Assembly (NCBI GenBank): GCA_002339745.1
Contig: DDKP01000164.1
Location: 17,958-24,646, forward strand
Direction: 5' to 3'
Length of the DNA stretch: 6,689 nucleotides
Source: Firmicutes bacterium UBA2595
GTDB taxonomy: Bacteria; Bacillota; Thermincolia; Thermincolales; UBA2595
Made by a program: the position numbers and the translations under genes
Shown: positions 1 to 4,964 of the stretch, in pieces
How positions within the stretch are numbered: the first letter of the stretch is position 1
Layout: the number at the start of each line of letters is the position of its first letter
The notes under the pieces: generated by a model
Database searches by the model: none
What the model saw: the letters and a program-made list of their open reading frames with translations, nothing else
What the model was told of the DNA's origin: nothing

Positions 1-751
1 AACTGGAATCTTTTCCCACAACGGCTTTTTCATATACTTCCTCGGCAGAGATTGTCGGCGCTTTGTTGGCGGTCAGATATTTTTCCGTTTGGGCAAGAAT
101 AATGTCTTCAGCAGTCTGTTTGCCCGTGCTGACTTCAGGCAGGCTGTTGGTGGGCTGTGCGTCGTTTACCGCAGTTTCTACCGGGTAGTCTGGCGCTTTT
201 TCAAACGGTTTCTGGTTCAGGATATCTTTATCAGAAGTCCAGCCCATCATGCCGAACTTCATGGCATAAGCGTCATATCCAAGCTGGTTGAGGAACATGG
301 TTACCTGGCTGGCAGTATGACCTGTGTAACAAATTACTATAATCTTCTTGTCTTTTGGAAGTTTGGCCAGGTTTTCCGGCAGGTAAATTTTTGCATAGGG
401 GATATTGATTGCTCCTGCCACATGGCCTTTTGCATAATCTTCCGGTTTGCGGATACTCACGATAAAGTAACTGGGATCTTTCCCCACAACGGCTTTTTCA
501 TATACCTCCTGAGCGGAAACGGTTGGGGCTTTACCTGCCGACAAGTAAGTATTCGCAGCCTCGATAATCTTGGCCGATTCTGAAGCTGCAGCCTGTTTCT
601 GGTCACCGGAAGCTGCCTGCTGGTCTGACTTCTCTGATACCGGCTTGAGGGCCGAGTCCTTGCTCCCGCCGCACCCCGACACTGCCAAAGTCAGGCTCAG
701 GAGTACCAGTATTCCCACCACCACCAGCAGTAATGACTTTCTTTTCAACAT
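1..751 (-). CDS. Tandem rhodanese-domain lipoprotein (partial, runs off left edge)
   Basis: 250 residues are visible and the frame is still open at the edge. Residues 1-27 form a lipoprotein signal: basic KRK at 3-5, a hydrophobic stretch at 7-24, and the lipobox V24-S-G-C27, so the mature protein should be lipid-anchored outside the cell membrane. A low-complexity A/Q/S/K-rich linker (about 28-66) leads to a rhodanese domain (about 75-190) with the motif GHVAGAINIP at 109-118 and an active-site loop CYTGHTAS starting at Cys141, the expected sulfur-carrying residue. A second domain begins near 231 with KAPTISAEEVYEKAVVGKD, nearly the same as residues 74-92, at a 156-residue period. The family transfers sulfane sulfur or senses thiols; the substrate here is unknown. 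In the first domain the usual Asp of the D-x-R motif is Ser (VSIR, 98-101). The ATG is preceded by GAGGAGGT at 758-765 with a 6-base spacer, which fixes the start. The divergent or shared regulation is not evident. Confidence 0.9.
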   Translation of the reverse strand, partial: MLKRKSLLLVVVGILVLLSLTLAVSGCGGSKDSALKPVSEKSDQQAASGDQKQAAASESAKIIEAANTYLSAGKAPTVSAQEVYEKAVVGKDPSYFIVSIRKPEDYAKGHVAGAINIPYAKIYLPENLAKLPKDKKIIVICYTGHTASQVTMFLNQLGYDAYAMKFGMMGWTSDKDILNQKPFEKAPDYPVETAVNDAQPTNSLPEVSTGKQTAEDIILAQTEKYLTANKAPTISAEEVYEKAVVGKDSS

Positions 752-1114
752 TCGATTACCTCCTCATGTTAAATTAATTTATTACACCCCCGTGTTAATC
801 TCTATATCTTTTGTACTTCTTGGGGGACTTAACAATAATACCTATAACGTAAATACTAATAATGTTACTGTGTTCACATTTTACAGCGAAGGGAATAGGG
901 TTAATTTTTATAAAAACAAATTCGACAACAAAGAAGAAATTCCTCTGAAACTAAGCAAAGTTGGAATTTTCAAAAAAGTTTTGACAATATTACCGCTGAC
1001 CGGGCAGCAAAAATAAAAGGTTTGGCTGCTCAGTGCGCAGTCAAACCTTTACTTGTGTACTTCTCTGATGGCCGGGGCTAATCAAATAAAAAAACCGCCG
1101 CAGGATGACTGTTG
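752..1114. other. Intergenic region between rhodanese lipoprotein and Xre regulator
   Basis: This AT-rich 363-base spacer carries the lipoprotein's ribosome binding site (758-765, leftward) and two leftward intrinsic terminators (listed separately). I find no convincing sigma-A promoter for the lipoprotein; the best leftward -10 is TATAAA at 907-912 with a poor -35, which would give a leader of about 150 bases. An open frame crosses it on the + strand but has low-complexity Asn/Lys-rich content and overlaps the lipoprotein antisense, so it is not called as a gene. Confidence 0.7.
1009..1050 (-). terminator. Intrinsic terminator, leftward (second of a tandem pair)
   Basis: The arms 1016-1029 and 1037-1050 (AAAGGTTTGGCTGC and GCAGTCAAACCTTT) pair over 14 positions with one mismatch/wobble around a 7-base loop. 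Read leftward the stem is followed by TTTTATTTTT (1018 down to 1009), a good U-tract. Read rightward the tract is poor. It would stop any transcript leaking past the regulator gene before it reaches the lipoprotein. Confidence 0.75.
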
Positions 1115-1132
1115 TCACTCTAAGGCGGGGTT
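1084..1132 (-). terminator. Intrinsic terminator of the Xre regulator gene, leftward
   Basis: On the - strand, CCGCC (1128-1124 side reading AACCCCGCC) pairs with GGCGG (1099-1095), with an inner TGAC/GTCA stem (1117-1114 with 1109-1106), and is followed by seven T and then ATTT (1094 down to 1084). The stop codon of the regulator (1115-1117) lies inside the hairpin, so terminator and coding end overlap. Confidence 0.8.
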
Positions 1133-1723
1133 CTTGACCATATTGATAAAATTCAGTATTAATTTTAACTGGTCTTCTTCCAGGGTGCAAATAGATCCGA
1201 TTACAGCTTGAACTTTGGGATCCTGGAGCATGGCGCGAAGGGTTGGACTGATGCCTGCCATTATTCCTTCGACATCCTGCTGATCCATTATAAGGTAGCA
1301 GACAGAAACGCTAAGGACTTCAGAAAGCTTGTTCAGCGTTCTTAGGGAAGCATTTACCTTCCCCAGTTCCAGTTGGGCAATTAAGCCAGGCGATACCTGG
1401 GCTTTGGCTGCTAAATCCTTTTGGGAGAGATTTTTCAGTTTTCTGATGTACTGGAGTTTGGCCGGCAGGCTGCTCCCTTTCTGGCTATTAATCAGCATGC
1501 TTACAGGTAGCTTATAAAACTTGGCCAGCTGTTTAATCGTTTCTATCGAAGGACAGACCGTATCCCGCTCAATTTCACTGAGGTAGGTAAACGAAAGGCC
1601 GGTGAGTTCTCCCATTTCTTTTAGAGTCAAGCCCTGTTCTTCACGGAGAGCCCTCAATTTGTCTCCAAGACTTACTGCTCCTGAAAGATCGCGATTCGAT
1701 TGTTTGGTTGATTTTCTGGGCAT
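1115..1723 (-). CDS. Xre-family transcriptional regulator with two helix-turn-helix domains
   Basis: This is a 202-residue predicted cytoplasmic DNA-binding protein. The first Xre/Cro HTH spans about 22-77 (LRALREEQGLTLKEMGELTG, then SFTYLSEIERDTVCPSIETI). The second spans about 89-145 (QYIRKLKNLSQKDLAAKAQV, then SPGLIAQLELGKVNASLRTL). Both show the typical Q/T-x-x-ELA...S...I-x-x-x-E/L-G pattern. A basic, low-complexity N-terminus (1-20) and a C-terminal helical tail (about 150-202, with the acidic LEEDQLKLIL) flank them; the tail could be a dimerization segment. No metabolite-binding domain such as cupin or peptidase is present. The ATG at 1721-1723 has only a weak Shine-Dalgarno (GAAGTGA). 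Its promoter is well defined and is overlapped by repeated half-sites, which suggests autorepression. Its targets are unknown; it is divergent from pstB at a distance of 515 bases. The HTH assignment is firm and the biological role is not. Confidence 0.92.
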   Translation of the reverse strand: MPRKSTKQSNRDLSGAVSLGDKLRALREEQGLTLKEMGELTGLSFTYLSEIERDTVCPSIETIKQLAKFYKLPVSMLINSQKGSSLPAKLQYIRKLKNLSQKDLAAKAQVSPGLIAQLELGKVNASLRTLNKLSEVLSVSVCYLIMDQQDVEGIMAGISPTLRAMLQDPKVQAVIGSICTLEEDQLKLILNFINMVKNPALE

Positions 1724-1780
1724 AGTATCACTTCATTTCCTTATTTTCGGCAAATTACCCCCGGGATTGTATCAACCGGC

Positions 1781-1851
1781 GAAATTTATGGTGTATATTT
1801 CAAATTATAATCACATAATCTCGAAATTTCAATTACAATAAGGATAATTTC
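1781..1851. promoter_or_regulatory. Cluster of GAAAT/ATTTC half-sites, candidate operator
   Basis: GAAAT at 1781 and ATTTC ending at 1801 form a 21-bp inverted pair across the predicted transcription start. GAAATTTC (1823-1830) is a perfect palindrome over the -35 box, and another AATTTC ends at 1851, pairing with 1823 as a 29-bp inverted repeat. The placement fits autorepression by the two-HTH regulator, but AT-rich sequence makes chance matches possible. Confidence 0.4.
1804..1832 (-). promoter_or_regulatory. Sigma-A-type promoter of the Xre regulator gene
   Basis: Read leftward, TTGAAA (1832-1827) and a perfect TATAAT (1809-1804) are separated by exactly 17 bases. The predicted start near 1797 gives a leader of about 70 bases to the ATG at 1723. 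This is the best promoter match in the window. Confidence 0.75.
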
Positions 1852-1944
1852 AAAAAAAATCTTTAAGTAAGGACGGGCGCCGGCGGCATTTTTTACTTAT
1901 TTGAATTTAAAAAATACTTATTCTCAAACTTAGTGCTTAGTATG

Positions 1945-1964
1945 GCAGGAAAACGGTTTCCTGC
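1945..1964. repeat. Perfect hairpin palindrome between TTAGTAT direct repeats
   Basis: GCAGGAAA (1945-1952) and TTTCCTGC (1957-1964) are perfect 8-bp arms around ACGG. TTAGTAT occurs on both sides (1937-1943 and 1971-1977, 34 bp apart), with a further TTAGT at 1930. There is no T-tract on either side, so it is not an intrinsic terminator. It could be an operator or part of a structured transcript. Confidence 0.6.
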
Positions 1965-1999
1965 AGCGAATTAGTATAACAGGAATACAAATTTATTAA

Positions 2000-2100
2000 T
2001 AGGTAGCAGCAGCCTGGGCTAATAGATAGATGCACGCCATAGCTCTTATGCATACCCCCTTAGCCCAAAAAGTAACGGCGGGCCCAGGCTTGCGCACCTA
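2000..2100. repeat. Nested inverted-repeat element (structured RNA or miniature palindromic repeat candidate)
   Basis: Several perfect inverted pairs nest here: TAGGT 2000-2004 with ACCTA 2096-2100; AGCCTGGGC 2011-2019 with GCCCAGGCT 2082-2090; GGGCTAA 2016-2022 with TTAGCCC 2060-2066; ATGCA 2030-2034 with TGCAT 2049-2053. The second and third share the left GGGC, so they are partly exclusive alternatives. The element is more GC-rich than its flanks. It lies upstream of the predicted pstB transcript start, so it is probably not a leader element of pstB. It matches no riboswitch or ncRNA class that I recognise. Confidence 0.55.
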
Positions 2101-2126
2101 TACCATCCGGAAAACATCCCATTCAT

Positions 2127-2180
2127 TTAACATAAACTTAACAAAGTGATAACACGATAGTAAAAATAATATGGTATAGT
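2127..2180 (+). promoter_or_regulatory. PHO box (PhoP-type 11-bp repeats) and pstB promoter
   Basis: TTAACA at 2127, TTAACA at 2138, ATAACA at 2149 and a degenerate GTAAAA at 2160 are spaced exactly 11 bp apart, the arrangement of PhoP response-regulator sites in Firmicutes. A -10 box TATAGT (2175-2180) follows. There is no good -35 at the right distance (ACACGA), and the repeats cover that position, as expected for an activator-dependent promoter. The predicted start is near 2187. This suggests induction of pstB-phoU under phosphate starvation. Confidence 0.75.
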
Positions 2181-2238
2181 AAAATCGGTGCTTTATTTGC
2201 CGGCTTTTTGAACGCGCGGAAGCGGTAGGAGGGAAGAT

Positions 2239-2994
2239 ATGCCGACTAAAATTAAGGTAAGCAATCTTGAATTGTATTATGGGGAATTTCATGCTTTAAA
2301 AAAAATTAACATGGATATCCAAGCTAACAAAGTGACGGCTCTGATCGGGCCCTCCGGGTGCGGTAAATCCACTTTCCTGCGCACTTTAAACAGGATGAAC
2401 GACCTTATAAATAACGTAAAAATTGAAGGCCAGGTTATTCTTGACGGGGAGAACATTCTTAATCCCGAACTTGATGTGGTTCACCTGAGAAAGAGAGTCG
2501 GTATGGTCTTTCAAAGGCCCAACCCGTTTCCCATGACTGTGTATGATAACGTTGCTTACGGCCCCCGGATTCATGGAATGAAAGACAAAAAAAAACTTGA
2601 TGAAATTGTGGAAAAGAGTTTAAAAGCGGCGGCTCTTTGGGACGAGGTGCATGACCGCCTGAAAAGACCGGCCCTTGGTTTATCCGGCGGTCAGCAGCAG
2701 AGGTTATGTATTGCCAGACTGCTGGCAGTGGAACCTGAAGTTCTCCTTATGGATGAGCCGTCTTCCGCATTAGACCCTATTTCTACTCTCAAAATTGAAG
2801 AACTGATGGAGGAACTCAAAGAAAAATATACTATTATCATAGTGACCCATAATATGCAGCAGGCTGCCAGGGTTTCAGACTACACGGCATTTTTCCTGAC
2901 GGGTGACATGGTAGAATTTGACACTACCGAATCCATCTTTACAAGACCGTCTGATAAACGAACAGAAGATTATATTACCGGTCGTTTTGGATAA
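2239..2994 (+). CDS. pstB: Phosphate ABC transporter ATP-binding protein PstB
   Basis: PstB is the cytoplasmic ATPase that drives high-affinity phosphate import through the PstC-PstA channel, fed by PstS. The 251 residues are the normal PstB length. Visible motifs, in order, are Walker A GPSGCGKST (37-45), the Q-loop FQRPNPFPMT (91-100) that is characteristic of PstB, the signature LSGGQQQRLCIAR (148-160), Walker B LLMDEP (169-174), the D-loop SALD (176-179) and the switch His204 in THNM. All catalytic residues are intact. The ATG is set by AGGAGGG at 2227-2233 with a 5-base spacer. The gene follows a PHO box, so PhoP control is likely. phoU follows after 87 bases with no terminator, so the two are probably cotranscribed. 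The usual upstream partners pstS, pstC and pstA are absent from this locus; the regulator upstream is on the opposite strand. Confidence 0.97.
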   Translation: MPTKIKVSNLELYYGEFHALKKINMDIQANKVTALIGPSGCGKSTFLRTLNRMNDLINNVKIEGQVILDGENILNPELDVVHLRKRVGMVFQRPNPFPMTVYDNVAYGPRIHGMKDKKKLDEIVEKSLKAAALWDEVHDRLKRPALGLSGGQQQRLCIARLLAVEPEVLLMDEPSSALDPISTLKIEELMEELKEKYTIIIVTHNMQQAARVSDYTAFFLTGDMVEFDTTESIFTRPSDKRTEDYITGRFG

Positions 2995-3081
2995 AAAGTA
3001 TTGGCTTAAGGCAAATTTTGATTTAAACTATCTTTATAAAACTGTAACCCCTACTACTTTGATCAGAAGGAGTGAAATTAC

Positions 3082-3744
3082 ATGAGTTCTACCCGTCATG
3101 CCTTTGACCGTGCCCTGGAAGAACTTCAGCAGGAAATTCTTAGAATGGGCAGCCTTGTCGAACAGGCTATTTATAAGGCCGTTCACTCCTTGGCTGTCCA
3201 GGATGTCGGGATTGCCGAAGAGGTTATTAAAGGTGACAAAGTAATTGACCAGATGGAACTGGATATCGAGGATAAATGCCTGAAACTGATTGCGACACAG
3301 CAGCCGATTGCCGGGGACCTGAGGAAAATCAGCACAGGTTTTAAAATTATTACCGACTTGGAACGAATGGCAGACCATTCCGTGGACATTGCCAAGATAA
3401 CCAAACGACTGGCCGGACAACCTTTAATTAAACCGCTGGTAGACATACCCCGGATGGCTGCTTTAGCCCAGCAGATGGTTAAAGACGGCCTGGATGCATA
3501 TGTAAGAGGGGATGTCGATCTGGCAAAAACCCTTAAAGCTAAAGACGACGAAGTAGATCACATTTATGCCCAGATATTCAGGGAACTCCTCACTTACATG
3601 ATGGAAGACCCAAGAACCATTACCCAGGCAACCTATCTTCTTTTCGTCGGAAGATACATTGAACGTATTGCTGACCATGCTACTAATATTGCCGAGAGGG
3701 TAATTTACCTTGTAACCGGCGAACGGCCTGAGCTCAACGATTAG
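3082..3744 (+). CDS. phoU: Phosphate signalling protein PhoU
   Basis: PhoU is a cytoplasmic, all-helical, metal-binding protein that links the Pst transporter to the sensor kinase and restrains phosphate uptake. The 220-residue length is typical. The two homologous three-helix halves carry matching metal-site motifs: DLERMADHSVDI (92-103) and YIERIADHATNI (192-203), exactly 100 residues apart. The start is supported by AGAAGGAG at 3065-3072 followed by a 9-base spacer. It lies 87 bases after pstB, and the gap holds no terminator. A possible internal promoter (TTGGCT 3001-3006, 17 bases, TAAACT 3024-3029) is too weak to rely on. A strong intrinsic terminator closes the pair 45 bases after the stop. 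Function is confident from the motifs and the pstB context. Confidence 0.97.
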   Translation: MSSTRHAFDRALEELQQEILRMGSLVEQAIYKAVHSLAVQDVGIAEEVIKGDKVIDQMELDIEDKCLKLIATQQPIAGDLRKISTGFKIITDLERMADHSVDIAKITKRLAGQPLIKPLVDIPRMAALAQQMVKDGLDAYVRGDVDLAKTLKAKDDEVDHIYAQIFRELLTYMMEDPRTITQATYLLFVGRYIERIADHATNIAERVIYLVTGERPELND

Positions 3745-3754
3745 GTTCTCGGTT

Positions 3755-3834
3755 TTAGGTGTTAGGTACTAGGGTTGAATATGATAAGATAACGCAGAAG
3801 AAAACCTGCGTTATTTTTTTGACCTAACACCTAA
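3755..3834. repeat. 13-bp inverted arms of heptamer repeats enclosing the phoU terminator
   Basis: TTAGGTGTTAGGT (3755-3767) is an exact reverse complement of ACCTAACACCTAA (3822-3834). Each arm is built from a 7-base unit (TTAGGTG, TTAGGTA, then a decayed CTAGGGT on the left), and TTAGGTT also overlaps the phoU stop codon (3741-3747). This looks like a dispersed intergenic repeat rather than part of the terminator itself. Confidence 0.65.
3789..3820 (+). terminator. Intrinsic terminator of pstB-phoU
   Basis: ATAACGCAG (3789-3797) and CTGCGTTAT (3806-3814) are perfect 9-bp arms around an 8-base loop, followed by a T-run to 3820. The terminator is one-directional. It sits inside a separate pair of 13-bp inverted arms (3755-3767 and 3822-3834). 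Confidence 0.9.
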
Positions 3835-3861
3835 CGGCTGATACCTTCTTTTTCCTAAAAC

Positions 3862-3891
3862 TTGCAGGATATATGGCGTCAAGTGTAGAAT
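3862..3891 (+). promoter_or_regulatory. Possible promoter of the HlyD-like gene
   Basis: TTGCAG (3862-3867), an 18-base spacer and TAGAAT (3886-3891) give a partial sigma-A match after the phoU terminator. A promoter is needed here if the cluster is to be transcribed independently. The -35 is weak. Confidence 0.35.
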
Positions 3892-3932
3892 AAAAATTCT
3901 GTTATAGCCTTTTCCCATGTGAGGATGACAGA

Positions 3933-4919
3933 ATGAGCACATCCAAAAACGAGGTAGAAATCAGGGTTGGAGTCAGGAGAAGGCCGCGCGGACTCTTGAA
4001 AAAGATACTGCTGGTCTCAATTGGCCTTTATATATTTTTTTTAGCTTATGAATTTATCAGTGACCTGGTTGTTACCCGTCTGGCTCAGGTCGAACAAATT
4101 CGGCATGGCGTAGTCCAGACAACAGTCAGGGCTTCGGGTATTGTTGTCCGGGAAGAAAGGGTTGTCCCGGCGCCCCGTACCGGAAAGCTGAAAGTGCTGG
4201 TTCCGGAAGGGGAGAGGGTCAGAGTCGGTGAAATTGTGGGCCAAGCGATAGTACCGTCTCTGGACAGCACAACGGGAGAAAAACTCTTCAATATAAAAGC
4301 GCCTGTGGCAGGAGTTGTCAGCTATTACCTGGACGGGCTGGAAGAAGTATATTCACCAAAAAATCTTAAGGAATTAGATTTAAGTAAAGTTGAAACAATA
4401 AAAAGCGAACCCCGGCAGATACTGCCGGGGAGCCAGTTGGAGGAAGGACGGCCGGCCTTTAAAATAGTAAATAACCTGGAACCGGTTTACATTATTGCGG
4501 AGGTATCTGATTCTCAAATACTTTCTGAAAAGACCAGGAAGAAATCTTTGCTCTTGTCATTCAGTCCCGAAACTAAACCGGCCGAAGCGGAACTGCTGGA
4601 AAGAAATTTCCGCGGCCAGTCAAACCGGGTGTTGCTGCGTCTGGGCTCTCACCTCCAGAACCTGGCTACTGTTCGAAGCCAGACTTTTGACATTATCACG
4701 GAACGTTTTACAGGTTATGTAGTGCCGTCTAAGGCTATTGTCATCAAAGAGGGGCAGCATGGTATTTACATGGTCTACAAGGAACGGGTCCGGTGGAAAA
4801 AAGTTGATATTTCCGGCATGGCCGAGGAAAAAGTTGTTATTTCAGGTGTTACTCCGGACATAAAAGTTATCCTAAACCCCGAATATGTTAAAGAGGGGTA
4901 TCCTGTAAAACTACCCTGA
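3933..4919 (+). CDS. HlyD/membrane-fusion-like single-pass membrane protein
   Basis: The 328 residues start with a basic N-terminus (RRRPRG at 15-20), followed by one membrane helix (about 24-42), with the rest predicted outside the membrane. Two half lipoyl/biotinyl-like segments follow: about 68-105 (ASGIVVREERVVPAPRTGKL, then VPEGERVRVGEIVGQ) and about 120-135 (IKAPVAGVVSYYLDG). Only a short insertion lies between them, not the long coiled coil of classical HlyD or MacA adaptors. A beta-rich region (about 174-325) resembles the barrel domains of adaptor proteins. Adaptors normally link an inner-membrane pump to an outer component, but no ABC ATPase or permease is adjacent. Instead it precedes yggS, sepF and proC in a division-associated cluster, so a cell-envelope role is plausible but unproven. 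The start is supported by GAGGAT at 3921-3926 with a 6-base spacer. A perfect hairpin lies inside the gene at 4410-4430. Confidence 0.8.
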   Translation: MSTSKNEVEIRVGVRRRPRGLLKKILLVSIGLYIFFLAYEFISDLVVTRLAQVEQIRHGVVQTTVRASGIVVREERVVPAPRTGKLKVLVPEGERVRVGEIVGQAIVPSLDSTTGEKLFNIKAPVAGVVSYYLDGLEEVYSPKNLKELDLSKVETIKSEPRQILPGSQLEEGRPAFKIVNNLEPVYIIAEVSDSQILSEKTRKKSLLLSFSPETKPAEAELLERNFRGQSNRVLLRLGSHLQNLATVRSQTFDIITERFTGYVVPSKAIVIKEGQHGIYMVYKERVRWKKVDISGMAEEKVVISGVTPDIKVILNPEYVKEGYPVKLP

Positions 4920-4964
4920 CGTGGGGAGTGGATTCACCGCTGGCCGTGCTGGCTCGGGGGTGTA

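Larger units (their letters stand above)
1724..2238. other. 515-base divergent intergenic region, regulator to pstB
   Basis: No credible gene is seen. From left to right it holds the regulator's promoter and GAAAT boxes (1781-1851), an AAGTAA/TTACTT inverted pair (1865-1898) with TACTTATT direct repeats at 1894 and 1915, a 20-base hairpin palindrome (1945-1964), a nested inverted-repeat element (2000-2100), and the PHO box and ribosome binding site of pstB (2127-2233). A 38-codon leftward open frame (1937-2053) overlaps the palindromes but lacks a correctly spaced ribosome binding site. Confidence 0.7.

Noticed and set aside
782..798. Palindrome-like TTACACCCCCGTGTTAA before the lipoprotein gene
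   Set aside because: Only CAC/GTG pairs continuously before a one-base slip; too short and imperfect to call an operator.
937..978. AAATTCC/GGAATTT inverted repeat in the lipoprotein upstream region
   Set aside because: A 7-bp AT-rich stem with a loop over 20 bases; expected by chance in this composition.
89..1016. Two long + strand open frames (89-583 and 570-1016)
   Set aside because: They lie antisense to the clearly real rhodanese lipoprotein and extend into AT-rich spacer; they lack ribosome sites and show no family features.
1937..2053. Leftward 38-codon open frame (ATG at 2053)
   Set aside because: Its sequence is explained by overlapping palindromic elements, and the G-rich site sits directly against the ATG, too close for a ribosome binding site. 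A translated repeat remains possible.
2184..2210. Terminator-like CGG...CCG followed by CTTTTTG ahead of pstB
   Set aside because: The stem is only 3 bp; it would not be stable enough to terminate or attenuate.
3034..3678. Leftward open frames over phoU
   Set aside because: They are antisense shadows of phoU, whose frame carries all conserved motifs.
4041..4722. Alternative frames over the HlyD-like gene
   Set aside because: No ribosome sites or recognisable domains; the main frame has the membrane helix and lipoyl-like motifs.
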